Notes under the pieces: generated by a model
What the model was told of the DNA's origin: nothing
The model's input: the letters and a program-made list of their open reading frames with translations, nothing else
Database searches by the model: none
Program-made: the position numbers and the translations under genes
Origin: Pseudomonas sp. Tri1
GTDB taxonomy: Bacteria > Pseudomonadota > Gammaproteobacteria > Pseudomonadales > Pseudomonadaceae
Length of the DNA: 64,000 bases
Assembly (NCBI RefSeq): GCF_017968885.1
Contig: NZ_CP072913.1
Location: 1,720,001-1,784,000, forward strand
Direction: 5' to 3'
Shown: positions 34,864-43,805 of the stretch, piece by piece
Layout: the number at the start of each line of letters is the position of its first letter
Numbering within the stretch: the stretch's first letter is position 1

Positions 34864-35310
34864 ATGAGTTTTTATATGCCGTTAACCGACCAACACCGTT
34901 TTGGCATGCAGCTGGCACAAATGTCCCGGGGCTGGCGTGCCGAGCTGGATCGTCGCCTGGCCGGGCTGGGCCTGTCCCAGGCGCGCTGGCTGGTGCTGTT
35001 GCACCTGGCTCGTTTCGAGCAGGCACCGACCCAGCGCGAACTGGCCCAGAGCGTCGCCGTCGAAGGCCCGACCCTGGCTCGCTTGCTCGACAGCCTGGAA
35101 ACCCAGGGGTTGGTGCAGCGCCAGGCTGTGGCCGAGGATCGTCGCGCCAAGAAAATCGTGCTCTGTGCACCGGCGCTGCCGCTGATCGAACAAATCGAAA
35201 CCATTGCCACCCAATTGCGCCGGGAGTTGTTCGAGGGCGTTGACGAGGCAGACATGCGAGTGTGCATGCGGGTCCACGGTACGATCCTGGCCAATCTGGA
35301 AAAGTCCTGA
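34864..35310 (+). CDS. MarR family transcriptional regulator
   Basis: A 148-residue winged-helix MarR protein: a dimerisation helix (FGMQLAQMSRGWRAELDRRL), recognition segment TQRELAQSVAVEGPTLARLL, and wing LVQRQAVAEDRRAKKIVL. It is preceded by the palindromes at 34824-34842 and followed 119 bases later by the FimV-like gene. The order recQ - MarR - FimV-like - PlpD matches, as I recall, PA3344-PA3341-PA3340-PA3339 in P. aeruginosa. The ligand is unknown. Confidence 0.85.
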   Translation: MSFYMPLTDQHRFGMQLAQMSRGWRAELDRRLAGLGLSQARWLVLLHLARFEQAPTQRELAQSVAVEGPTLARLLDSLETQGLVQRQAVAEDRRAKKIVLCAPALPLIEQIETIATQLRRELFEGVDEADMRVCMRVHGTILANLEKS

Positions 35311-35429
35311 GGCAAAACCCTGGCGCCAGACTTTTGAGATTCGGCGGTTAGCGAACTATAACCACTACTAAGCGATCCTATTGCATGCGCTTACGCCGAG
35401 GTTGGTTCTGGTAATCGAAAGGGATGCCC

Positions 35430-37415
35430 ATGCTTGAAAGTTTGCAGTCCACGTTGCGCAGTTGGATCAACGTGTCGGTCGTCGTGGGTGCCTTGGGGTA
35501 TTCAGCTTTGGCGTCGGCGTTGGGGCTTGGAGAGATCACGCTCCATTCCGCCTTGAACCAGCCGTTGCGCGCCGATATTGCCCTGGTCGATGTGGCTGGG
35601 GTAACTGAGGGGGATCTATCGGCCAGCCTGGCGACCCCGGACGATTTCAGGCGTGCCGGTGTGGAGCGGGTGTTCTTTCTCAACAGCCTGCGCTTTACGC
35701 CAGTGCTACGCGGTGAGCGCAGTTTCATTCGGGTGACCTCCAGCAAGCCCGTCGAGGAACCGTTCCTCAATTTCCTGGTGCAGCTCAATCAGCCCAACGG
35801 GCGGGTGCTGCGCGAATACACCGTGCTGATCGACCCGCCGGGCACGCCGGGTATCGTGCCTGCTCGTGACGAGCCTTCCGCCGCTGCCCAGTCCTCGATG
35901 GCGAACCAGGCCGCGCCCGCCGTCAAGCCGCCCCCAGCGGTACAGGGCAAGCGCTACACAGTCGCGCAGGGGGACAACCCGTGGATCATCGCCAAGCGCC
36001 TGCACGACGCCGGCAGCAACGCTTCGGTCAACGAGTTGATGCAAGGTATCCAGGCCCTGAACCCCGGCAGCGAACGGCTTTCCATCGGGCAGCGCTTGTT
36101 ATTGCCTGACTCGGCGGTGCTGCCTGCGCCTGCTGACACGGCTGCCTCGACCTCCGCCGCCGTCGACGAGCAATTGGCGGCCAGCGTGCTACAGAACCAG
36201 CAGCAACAGAAAACCATCGACGAACTGCAGGCCCGGCTCCAGTCCCAGGATCAGGAAATCGCCGGCCAGCGCAAGCAGATCAGTGAATTGCAGGCGCAAC
36301 TGGCCGAGATCAGCCCGGCTTCCCCTGCGTCGACGCCGTCGGCAGCGGAGCCCGCGGCACCCGCTTCGCCGGCGGCCCCATCGCCAGTGACAGAGCAGGC
36401 ACCCGAGCCAGAGGGGATCAACTGGCTGTGGGTGGCCGGGTTGGTGGGCTTGTTGGGGTTGCTTGCGCTGTTAATCTTCCTTCGTCGGCAGCAGCGGGAA
36501 CAGGCTGATGCACCACTGATGCCCGGACGTCCCGAACCGATGTTGGAGGACGACACCGACGCCTATGCCTCGGCCGCTGACAGCCGGCAGCCCGCGGCCG
36601 CCACCTCGTTCAACAACGGTGACACTCCCTTGGGGGATGTACTGGAAGGCGTCGGGATTTACCTGACCTATGGCCGTTTCAGCGAAGCCGCGGGATTATT
36701 GCGCGCCGCGTTACTGGCCGAGCCGGACCGCATCGACTTGGGTCTCAAGTTGCTGGAGGTCCTGGGCAAACAGGGCGATGTCATCGGTTTCCAGGCCCAG
36801 GAGCATCATCTATTGGCCCAGGGCGTCGACGCCGGAACGCTGGAGGAGATTCGCGGGCGCTATCCCAAGGTTGCGGTTATCAGCGCTCCCGTAGTGGCAG
36901 CGGTAGAGCCGTTGGCAGCGGTTCCGGCGCCTGAACCTGCCAGTGTGCCCGGCGACGAATTCGAGCTGAACCTCGATGCGTTGTCCATGGAGGCCAACTG
37001 GGACCTGGCCGACGCCCAGGAGCCCCCTCCTGGAAAAAGCGCTGCTGCGGCATCTGCCGCCGAGGCTGCCGGAGGTTTATCACTCTCCGGTTTCGACGAG
37101 CCCGACCTGCAATGGGGCGCGCCACTGGAAACCGAGTCGCTGGACGACGCCTTTCTCGACGGGTTTGCCGATGAAGAGCAGACGCTCGAACTGGAGTCGC
37201 TCCCCCACGAGTCCATGTCCCTGGAATCTGTCTCCTTCGAGCCCGTCCCCTTCGAACTTCAGGTGCCGGAACACTCGCTCAAACTGGAGCAGGCGCAGAA
37301 CTGCATCGATGATGGCGACTTGAAGACTGCCATCACACTGCTTGAAGAGTTGCTCGAAGAAGGAGACGAACCCCTCAAACAGACTGCCCGGGTGCTGCTG
37401 GCCGGGATTCGCTGA
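35430..37415 (+). CDS. FimV-like protein (PA3340-type)
   Basis: A 661-residue inner-membrane protein. It has a signal segment (VSVVVGALGYSALASALG), a FimV N-terminal domain (LGEITLHSALNQPLRADIAL), and a LysM peptidoglycan-binding module at about 174-230 (YTVAQGDNPWIIAKRLHDAG). A coiled coil near 250-290 leads to one membrane helix near 330-350 (WLWVAGLVGLLGLLALLIFL). A long acidic cytoplasmic region follows with a tetratricopeptide-like C-terminal FimV module (AQNCIDDGDLKTAITLLEEL). True FimV is larger and sits elsewhere, so this is a shorter paralogue of the polar-hub family. Start 35430 has AAGGG six bases upstream. Confidence 0.82.
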   Translation: MLESLQSTLRSWINVSVVVGALGYSALASALGLGEITLHSALNQPLRADIALVDVAGVTEGDLSASLATPDDFRRAGVERVFFLNSLRFTPVLRGERSFIRVTSSKPVEEPFLNFLVQLNQPNGRVLREYTVLIDPPGTPGIVPARDEPSAAAQSSMANQAAPAVKPPPAVQGKRYTVAQGDNPWIIAKRLHDAGSNASVNELMQGIQALNPGSERLSIGQRLLLPDSAVLPAPADTAASTSAAVDEQLAASVLQNQQQQKTIDELQARLQSQDQEIAGQRKQISELQAQLAEISPASPASTPSAAEPAAPASPAAPSPVTEQAPEPEGINWLWVAGLVGLLGLLALLIFLRRQQREQADAPLMPGRPEPMLEDDTDAYASAADSRQPAAATSFNNGDTPLGDVLEGVGIYLTYGRFSEAAGLLRAALLAEPDRIDLGLKLLEVLGKQGDVIGFQAQEHHLLAQGVDAGTLEEIRGRYPKVAVISAPVVAAVEPLAAVPAPEPASVPGDEFELNLDALSMEANWDLADAQEPPPGKSAAAASAAEAAGGLSLSGFDEPDLQWGAPLETESLDDAFLDGFADEEQTLELESLPHESMSLESVSFEPVPFELQVPEHSLKLEQAQNCIDDGDLKTAITLLEELLEEGDEPLKQTARVLLAGIR

Positions 37416-37443
37416 ACGCCGGATGGGTGCCCCCTCGCGAGCC

Positions 37444-37470
37444 CATGTGGGAGCGAGCCTGCTCCCACAA
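37444..37470. repeat. Single REP-type palindrome
   Basis: TGTGGGAGCGAGCCTGCTCC followed by CACA, a lone REP unit between convergent genes. Confidence 0.75.
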
Positions 37471-37523
37471 TGGATCTGCGGTGGATGTGGGGATTTGTAT
37501 TCATATCCAATAGTGCATCGCCA

Positions 37524-39725
37524 TCAAAACGTCTGCCCCAGATTCAGATACACCGCCTGCTCATCATCATCGTTAAAGCCATAACTGAAATTCAGCGGCC
37601 CCAGCGGCGTGTCGAAGCCGAGGAAAATACTGGCGGCATTGATGTAGCCGCTGTCGAATTCATTGTCGTTGTTCCACGCCCGGCCGCGCTCCAGCGAACC
37701 GCCGATGTACAACGGAAAGTCCAGCGGCAGGTACGCTCGCGGGGTGAGCCGGCGGTAATACACGGCGCGCATCAGGCTGATGTTCTGCCCTGAGATGCCG
37801 TCTTCGCGAAAGCCCGACAATTGCCGCGCACCACCGAGGACAAAGCTGGAGGTCACGACTTCGGCGGTGTCGAGGGTGCGGCCGTAGCGCCCGCCGAGGA
37901 TGAACGTGTCCGGGCCGCTGCTCAGGGCCTTGTCCAGCTTGAATTCCCACTGGCGATAACGCTCATCGGAACCCAGCCCCGGTTCGTACTGGCGCCAGGT
38001 CAGGCCGATGTCTTCCCCTTCATGGGGGAAGTACACGTTGTCGAAGGAGTCGAAAGAATATTTCAGCTCGTAGAAGCCTTCGTTGAAGTTCTCGCTGGGC
38101 TGGTCGTGATCGCCAATACGCACATCGGCCTTGCCCCAGGCCTGGCCGACGCCGAAGCGGATTTCACCGCTGTTACCTATCTGGCGGCCCAGGTTCAGGC
38201 CAAAGCCGTAACGCTCGACGCGATATTGGGCCACCGGATCGTTGTCCAGGATCGACTCCACGTTACGCGATTCGAATTGCCCGTAGGGGGCGATGAAGTA
38301 GCGCGAACCGACGTCCAGCGGCTGGTAGAACTCGCTGTACAACTCCTGCTTGTCGCCGATTTGCGCCCGGGTCAGCCATTCGGCGCCCAAGCGATTGATG
38401 CCGTTGACTCGATAACTGGCACCGAGGTTGAAAGCGCTGTCGCCGCGCATGTCGTCCGACAGGCTCAGCCCCAGCCGCAGGTAATCGGTGCCGGTGCGTT
38501 TGCCCCGGGCGCTGATCACCAGCGTGTGGTCCGGGCCCTTGCGTACCACGCGGTATTGCACCTGTTCGAAGTAGTCCAGGCCGTACAGCGTGCCCATGTC
38601 GGTCTGCAGGCGACCCAGGTCCAGTGGCTCGCCGATCTGCTGGCGAACGTAATAGCGAATCACGTCGTCGCCGACTTTCGAATCATTCTCCACGCGGATC
38701 GCGGTGATGACCGGTGTGCGTTCGCTCGGGGTGCGCGCTGCCGTGAGTGCGGGGTCGACCGGCTCGGGAGGGCGCAGGCGCGCCAGGCGGGTCTCAAGTA
38801 TTCGCGTGGCACGGTAACCGGCGTCGATCATGTCCCGGGCCCGGCCGAAATCGGTAGAGCCGAAGCTCGCCAGCGCCGGTTGGATGAGCACGTCGTCTTT
38901 TTTCAACGTTGCCAATTGCTCTTCAGAGTTGCGCCGGGTCATCAAGGTCGTCGACTGGTTCAGTACGTCGAGCACCGTGACCAGTTGCTTGCGGTTGCGC
39001 AGAGGCGTGCCGATGTCGACCACGATGGCCACGTCCACGCCCATTTCCCGGGCTACGTCCAGTGGGATGTTGTCGGACATGCCGCCGTCCACCAGCAGCC
39101 GGCCGTCCAGTTCCACTGGGGCGAACACCGCCGGGATCGACATGCTGGCGCGGATGACCTTGGGCAGGTGGCCTTTGCGGAACACCACTTTTTCACCGCT
39201 GGCGATGTCGGTCGCTACCGCGCGGAAAGGGATCGGCAGTTTGTCGAAGTCCCGGGTGTCGCTGGCATGGGCCAGCAGGCTTTCGAGCAGCAGGGCCAGG
39301 TTCTGCCCCTGGATGACCCCAAGGGGCAGGCCGAGGCTGCCGTCATCCCGAAAACTCAGTTTCTGTTTCACCAGGAAATCCCGGTCATCCTGCTTGCGCC
39401 GGAACGGTACGTCCTTGCGTGGCGGGGCGTCGGACAACGCCTGTTGCCAGTCGATGCCCAGGGCGAGTTTTTCCAGTTCGTCGATCTTGTAGCCCGAGGC
39501 ATACAACCCGCCGATCACCGCGCCCATGCTGGTGCCAGCAATCGCGTCGATCTTGATGCCTTGCTCTTCCAGGGCCTTGAGCACGCCAATGTGGGCCAAC
39601 CCCCGTGCCGCGCCGCCGGACAGCACCAGGCCGATTTTCGGGCGCGGTGCTTCGACGGCGGGTTCGGCGGCGTGGCCGAACAGGGGCAACAGCAAAAGAA
39701 GCAGGCAAGGCAGCAGGCGGCGCAT
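37524..39725 (-). CDS. plpD: Patatin-like phospholipase with outer-membrane barrel (PlpD-like, type Vd)
   Basis: A 733-residue secreted lipase-autotransporter. It has a signal peptide (LLPCLLLLLLPLFGHA), then the patatin domain with oxyanion loop SGGAARG (about 37-43), nucleophile GTSMG (S66) and catalytic aspartate in VDGG (D213). A POTRA domain comes next (about 320-395) and a 16-strand BamA-like barrel follows, ending in an aromatic residue. By family it is phospholipase A1-like, exported through its own barrel. ATG 39725 has GAGA six bases upstream. It is convergent with the FimV-like gene. Confidence 0.88.
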   Translation of the reverse strand: MRRLLPCLLLLLLPLFGHAAEPAVEAPRPKIGLVLSGGAARGLAHIGVLKALEEQGIKIDAIAGTSMGAVIGGLYASGYKIDELEKLALGIDWQQALSDAPPRKDVPFRRKQDDRDFLVKQKLSFRDDGSLGLPLGVIQGQNLALLLESLLAHASDTRDFDKLPIPFRAVATDIASGEKVVFRKGHLPKVIRASMSIPAVFAPVELDGRLLVDGGMSDNIPLDVAREMGVDVAIVVDIGTPLRNRKQLVTVLDVLNQSTTLMTRRNSEEQLATLKKDDVLIQPALASFGSTDFGRARDMIDAGYRATRILETRLARLRPPEPVDPALTAARTPSERTPVITAIRVENDSKVGDDVIRYYVRQQIGEPLDLGRLQTDMGTLYGLDYFEQVQYRVVRKGPDHTLVISARGKRTGTDYLRLGLSLSDDMRGDSAFNLGASYRVNGINRLGAEWLTRAQIGDKQELYSEFYQPLDVGSRYFIAPYGQFESRNVESILDNDPVAQYRVERYGFGLNLGRQIGNSGEIRFGVGQAWGKADVRIGDHDQPSENFNEGFYELKYSFDSFDNVYFPHEGEDIGLTWRQYEPGLGSDERYRQWEFKLDKALSSGPDTFILGGRYGRTLDTAEVVTSSFVLGGARQLSGFREDGISGQNISLMRAVYYRRLTPRAYLPLDFPLYIGGSLERGRAWNNDNEFDSGYINAASIFLGFDTPLGPLNFSYGFNDDDEQAVYLNLGQTF

Positions 39726-39796
39726 CGTCAATCTCGGGGCGGGCGATCAAAGGCGGGTATTATAGCGACGCCTTCGAACCCAGGAGTCCACCTGCA

Positions 39797-40084
39797 ATGA
39801 CCGAACACAAACCGGAAGTCGTCATCACCTACTGCACCCAGTGCCAATGGCTGCTGCGCGCCGCCTGGCTGGCCCAGGAACTGCTCAGCACCTTCAGTGA
39901 TGACCTGGGCAAAGTGTCCTTGGTGCCGGGCACTGGCGGTGTGTTCCACATCAGTTGCGACGGCACCCAGATCTGGGAACGCAAGGCCGATGGCGGTTTT
40001 CCCGAAGCCAAGACCCTCAAACAGCGGGTACGTGACCAGATCGACCCGCAGCGGGACCTGGGCCACAACGACCGGGTTCAGTGA
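39797..40084 (+). CDS. SelT/SelW/SelH family (Rdx) redox protein
   Basis: A 95-residue thioredoxin-like protein with the N-terminal CxxC motif (YCTQCQW, C13/C16). It matches the Cys form of the SelW/Rdx family, with the C-terminal FPEAKTLKQRVRDQIDPQRD typical of the bacterial members. It is probably a small cytosolic thiol-redox protein; its partners are unknown. CAGGAG lies ten bases ahead of the start. Its 3' end overlaps the convergent transporter gene by 7 bases. Confidence 0.85.
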   Translation: MTEHKPEVVITYCTQCQWLLRAAWLAQELLSTFSDDLGKVSLVPGTGGVFHISCDGTQIWERKADGGFPEAKTLKQRVRDQIDPQRDLGHNDRVQ

Positions 40085-40968
40085 GACGCGACTTCGGCGC
40101 CCATTTTCGGTTTCTTTGAACCGCCCAGTTGGCTCGACACTACGATCGCAACGATGATCACCACACCGCCCAGCAGCATGCGCAGCGTCGGGTTTTCATC
40201 GAACAGCAGCCAGGCCATGGTGATGCCGTAGACCGGCTCCATGGCGAACACCACCGCCGCAGTGCGCGCCTTGATCACCGCCAGGCTGGCGACGAACAGG
40301 CTGTGGGCCAGGCCGGTGCAGAACACACCGAGCAGTGCGATCCACAGCCAATCGAGCGCGCGCACCTCGCTCAGTTGCGGTGCGGCCAGGGGCACTAGGC
40401 ACAGCCCGACCACCACGTTCTGGCACAGCGCGGCCTGGACAGGTGGCACGTGCGCCGAGCCGGCGCGGTTGGTCAATGACAACAGGGCAAACAGCAAGCC
40501 CGAGGCCATGGCCCACAGCAGGCCGGTGGTAGCGCCACTGGCCAGGTCGAAGTTCGGCGTGACCAGCACCAGGCCGATGCTCACCATGATCACCAGCAGG
40601 ATTTCATTGGCGCGAATGCGCTCGCGGAAGATCAGCCCCTCCAGCAGCACCGTGAAGGCCGGGAAACTGGCAAACCCCAACGTGGCGATCGCTACCCCGG
40701 CGACTTTTACCGCGATGAAGAAACTCACCCAGTGCCCGGTCAACAGCAACCCACCGAGCAGCAATCGCCGACCGTCCTCTGCCCGGAGCTTCTGCCAGGG
40801 GGTATTACTGGCGAACCGGGCAAAAACCGCCAGGGCCAGCACGGCGAACACGGCGCGACCGAACACGATGACTGTGGGCGAGGCGGCGGCGAGTTTACCG
40901 AACACACCGGTCAGGCCAAACATGAGTGCGCCAATGTGCAGGGCGCCGAGGGCGGTACGGGGAGTCAT
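40078..40968 (-). CDS. DMT/EamA family transporter
   Basis: A 296-residue inner-membrane protein with ten hydrophobic helices in two EamA repeats (first from ALGALHIGALMFGLTGVFGK; second from ATTGLLWAMASGLLFALLSL). Members of this drug/metabolite superfamily export amino acids or metabolites; the substrate is not readable. It is possibly regulated by the AraC-type gene upstream on the same strand (41061-41810, about 90 bases away). Confidence 0.85.
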   Translation of the reverse strand: MTPRTALGALHIGALMFGLTGVFGKLAAASPTVIVFGRAVFAVLALAVFARFASNTPWQKLRAEDGRRLLLGGLLLTGHWVSFFIAVKVAGVAIATLGFASFPAFTVLLEGLIFRERIRANEILLVIMVSIGLVLVTPNFDLASGATTGLLWAMASGLLFALLSLTNRAGSAHVPPVQAALCQNVVVGLCLVPLAAPQLSEVRALDWLWIALLGVFCTGLAHSLFVASLAVIKARTAAVVFAMEPVYGITMAWLLFDENPTLRMLLGGVVIIVAIVVSSQLGGSKKPKMGAEVASH

Positions 40969-41060
40969 TGCGGTCCTTGTTCAACGGATACGGTTCAGGG
41001 TATTGAACCGGTTGCCGGCCGTTTTTGTCTGTCGCGATCCTCGCGATTTTTAGCGCGAAA

Positions 41061-41810
41061 CTAGCGTTGGCGCCGCAGCTTGCCCGGCGAGCTGCCGAAT
41101 TCGCGCAGAACTGCGGCGGCGAAGGCGCTCTGGGAGCTGTAGCCGACCCGGTGGGCGATCTCACCGATGGGCAGGTCCGATTCGCGCAGTAATTCGACGG
41201 CCTTGTGCAAGCGGCGGCTGCGGATGTAGTCCATCGGCGTTTGCCCGCATTCAGCGACGAATCGGGCATGCAGGCGCGCGCTGGAGAGCCCGGCGACTTG
41301 CGCCAGGTCCGCCACTTGTAGCGCATAGGCCGCGTGCTGGTCGATGTGGGCATTGAGGGCGGCATAGGGTAGGCGTCTACCGCCGAACGTTTCCTGGCGA
41401 GCATTATTGAGGCTGGCCAGAAGCAGCACCGCACCTTGCTGGGCAATCACCGGATCTTGCACCGGGCTGCTCGCCAGCCAACTGACCAGTTGGCTTTGCC
41501 CCGCATCCAGGGGGCGGCGCGCGGGGTCGTCGAGCAATCGGCGGCTGGCGTCGGCATGATCCCCCAGGGATTGTCCGACCCATTCATCGCTCGGCACATC
41601 CAGCACCAGGCAACGGCTGCCATGGGGGCTGCCGCAGGCATGGTGGGCGCCGGCCGGCACCACCACGAAACTCTGTTGCACCACCTGGCTGCCGCACCCT
41701 TCGACTTCGAAATCCAGCGCGCCGGACAGCCCGAATACCAATTGGGCATGGTCATGGCTGTGGACGATCAAGTCGTGGCTGTAGTGGCGTAGCGTGAGGA
41801 TCGGTCTCAT
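41061..41810 (-). CDS. AraC family regulator with cupin sensor
   Basis: A 249-residue regulator: an N-terminal AraC-type cupin (HYSHDLIVHSHDHAQLVFGL, then VVVPAGAHHACG), and a C-terminal double HTH (LQVADLAQVAGLSSARLHAR; IGEIAHRVGYSSQSAFAAAV). Histidines in the cupin could bind metal. Start 41810 has GGGAG six bases upstream; the longer frame to 41870 does not. The DMT exporter downstream on the same strand is a likely target. Confidence 0.85.
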   Translation of the reverse strand: MRPILTLRHYSHDLIVHSHDHAQLVFGLSGALDFEVEGCGSQVVQQSFVVVPAGAHHACGSPHGSRCLVLDVPSDEWVGQSLGDHADASRRLLDDPARRPLDAGQSQLVSWLASSPVQDPVIAQQGAVLLLASLNNARQETFGGRRLPYAALNAHIDQHAAYALQVADLAQVAGLSSARLHARFVAECGQTPMDYIRSRRLHKAVELLRESDLPIGEIAHRVGYSSQSAFAAAVLREFGSSPGKLRRQR

Positions 41811-41945
41811 CGCGGTCTCCCGTGTCAGGCCGCCAGCATACACCGAGGGCTCAACGCCTCGCGCTGTCATGTAACGGACTTGTGTTTGTCATGGGCCATT
41901 AACCGCTAGCGTGCACAGTGGCAAAAACGATCAGAGGGTTGCCCA

Positions 41946-42761
41946 ATGACCAGCGCCGAGCTCGCCAGACCCAGCCGCAAACAGCGTGTTCGCACCCTGT
42001 GGATTTCCGATGTGCACCTGGGCACCCGGGACTGCCAGGCCGAGCACTTGTCGCAGTTCCTCAAGGGTTACCACGCCGACAAGATCTACCTGGTAGGGGA
42101 CATCATTGATGGCTGGAAACTGCGCGGTGGCATGTATTGGCCCCAGGCCCACACCAACGTCATCCGCCGTTTGCTGACCATGAGCAAGCGCGGCACCGAG
42201 GTGATCTACGTCACCGGCAATCATGATGAATTCCTGCGGCGTTATTCGAAGTTGATCCTGGGCAATATCCAGTTGGTGGACGAAGCCGTGCACGTCACCG
42301 CCGACGGTCGTCACCTGTTGGTGATCCACGGCGATCAGTTCGATGTAATCACCCGTTACCACCGTTGGCTGGCGTTCCTCGGCGATTCGGCCTACGAGTT
42401 CACCCTCACGCTGAACCGCTGGCTCAACCATTGGCGGGCTCGTTATGGCTACGGCTACTGGTCGCTGTCGGCGTACCTCAAGCACAAGGTCAAGACTGCC
42501 GTCAGCTTCATCAGCGATTTCGAAGAAGCCATCGCCCATGAATGCGTGAAGCGCGAACTGCATGGCGTGGTGTGCGGGCATATCCACCATGCCGAGATGC
42601 GCATGGTGGGCGAGGTGGAGTACCTCAATTGCGGCGATTGGGTCGAGTCGTGCACCGCATTGATCGAGCATTGGGACGGGTCGATCGAGTTGTATCGGCT
42701 GGCGGATGCCCAGGCGCGGGAGGCGCAGTTGAAGGCGCTGAAAGTCGCCGAACCCGCCTGA
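41946..42761 (+). CDS. UDP-2,3-diacylglucosamine diphosphatase-like metallophosphoesterase
   Basis: A 271-residue calcineurin-type phosphoesterase. All metal motifs are present: DVHLG (22-26), GDIIDGW, GNHDE, VIHGDQFD and GHIHHAE. The length and the LpxH-like insert (YWPQAHTNVIRRLLTMSKRG) fit the UDP-2,3-diacylglucosamine hydrolase family of lipid A synthesis. Since Pseudomonas has a canonical lpxH elsewhere, this is probably the longer LpxH-like paralogue. It is monocistronic and followed by a palindromic repeat. Confidence 0.82.
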   Translation: MTSAELARPSRKQRVRTLWISDVHLGTRDCQAEHLSQFLKGYHADKIYLVGDIIDGWKLRGGMYWPQAHTNVIRRLLTMSKRGTEVIYVTGNHDEFLRRYSKLILGNIQLVDEAVHVTADGRHLLVIHGDQFDVITRYHRWLAFLGDSAYEFTLTLNRWLNHWRARYGYGYWSLSAYLKHKVKTAVSFISDFEEAIAHECVKRELHGVVCGHIHHAEMRMVGEVEYLNCGDWVESCTALIEHWDGSIELYRLADAQAREAQLKALKVAEPA

Positions 42762-42774
42762 GCCTTACACCGTT

Positions 42775-42805
42775 GTGGCGAGGGGATTTGTCCCCTCGCC
42801 ACAGG
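42775..42805. repeat. Palindrome GTGGCGAGGGGATTTGTCCC
   Basis: A near-perfect palindrome GTGGCGAGGGGA-tttg-TCCCCTCGCCAC between convergent genes. It can also act as a hairpin terminator. Copies occur near 47261 and 51632. Confidence 0.8.
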
Positions 42806-42811
42806 GGGCGT

Positions 42812-43399
42812 TCAGGTCTGCGTATCCGTCATCGCCGCCTTGTAAATCGACTGCTTCGGCGCGGCAAATACCCTTTCCAGCATTGGCTCGAAGAAACTCA
42901 GCGGCAGGGTGTCGTACCCGGCATCGAACGCGGCCGCGTCATATTTCGCACAAAAGTCGATGGTCGCCTGGTACTGCGGATGTTCGAAAAACTGCTCGCG
43001 CAGGTGCCGCTCCATGCCCAGGTGATGGAAGAAGTAATAGCCTTGGAAGATCCCGTGTTTTTCCACCATCCACAGATTTTCGGCGCTGACGAACGGCTTG
43101 AGGATGGCCGCGGCGATATCCGGGTGGTTATACGAGCCCAGCGTGTCGCCAATGTCATGGAGCAATGCGCAGATCACGTACTCCTCGTCTCGTCCGTCCC
43201 GGTAGGCACGGGTGGCGGTTTGCAGGGAGTGGGTCAGGCGATCCACCGGGAAACCGCCGAAGTCCCCGTCCAACAACTTCAGGTGTGCCAGGATCCGCCC
43301 CGGCAGTTGCCGTGCGTAGGCGCTGAAGTCGGCCGCGATGATCGCCCAATCTTGTTGAGTGCCGTCCTGCATGTGGGTAAAGCGTGCGCGTGAGCTCAT
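42812..43399 (-). CDS. HD-domain protein (possible HD-type diiron oxygenase)
   Basis: A 195-residue cytoplasmic protein with the HD metal motif: H57 in LTHSLQTATRAYRDG, H81-D82 in CALLHDIGD, H92, and more histidines at H115 and H125-H126 (VEKHGIFQGYYFFHH). It is usually annotated HD phosphohydrolase. The HSLQTA...LLHDIGD pattern with later histidines is also that of the HD oxygenases (myo-inositol oxygenase and PhnZ/TmpB types), so oxygenation is possible. Start 43399 has GAGGA six bases upstream. It lies 11 bases after the Mpo1-like gene and is cotranscribed with it. Confidence 0.75.
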   Translation of the reverse strand: MSSRARFTHMQDGTQQDWAIIAADFSAYARQLPGRILAHLKLLDGDFGGFPVDRLTHSLQTATRAYRDGRDEEYVICALLHDIGDTLGSYNHPDIAAAILKPFVSAENLWMVEKHGIFQGYYFFHHLGMERHLREQFFEHPQYQATIDFCAKYDAAAFDAGYDTLPLSFFEPMLERVFAAPKQSIYKAAMTDTQT

Positions 43400-43410
43400 C
43401 GATCGTCCTC

Positions 43411-43722
43411 TTAGAACGCCACTTTGCCCAGCATCATGTCGCGGTACATGACGAAGTCGCCGAGCAAACTGTAGAAGGGGTACTGGAAAGTGGCAGGGCG
43501 GTTCTTTTCGAAGAAGAAATGCCCGACCCAAGCGAAGCCGTAGCCCGCGACAGGCAAGGCGAGCAACCACCACCAGCTCCCCGCGACGAGCGCCAGGATG
43601 AAAATCAGAATGAGCAGGGAGGTGCCGGCGAAGTGCAGTCGGCGGCAGGTGCTATTGCTGTGCTCGCTGAGGTAATACGGGTAGAACTCAGCGAACGTGT
43701 TGAATCGTCGGGTGTTTTCCAA
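43411..43722 (-). CDS. Mpo1-like (DUF962) membrane protein
   Basis: A 103-residue integral membrane protein of the Mpo1/YGL010w (DUF962) family. It has HFAGTSLLILIFILALVAGS with two adjoining helices, then GYGFAWVGHFFFEKNRPATF, the conserved histidine motif. The yeast member is an Fe(II)-dependent dioxygenase that breaks down 2-hydroxy fatty acids by alpha-oxidation. The histidines in RRLHFAG and VGHFFFEKNRP match the family. It is first in a two-gene unit with the HD-domain protein. Confidence 0.82.
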   Translation of the reverse strand: MENTRRFNTFAEFYPYYLSEHSNSTCRRLHFAGTSLLILIFILALVAGSWWWLLALPVAGYGFAWVGHFFFEKNRPATFQYPFYSLLGDFVMYRDMMLGKVAF

Positions 43723-43805
43723 GACTGCAGGCTCTTTGGTTATTGTTCTTTAAATTGAGTCTAGAGGGATCATTAGCCACGGCCAGTGACAATCAGCGCC
43801 ACTCT

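Noticed and set aside
37821..39800. Long open frame opposite to the patatin-barrel gene
   Set aside because: Shadow frame; the minus-strand gene has intact GTSMG and VDGG motifs.
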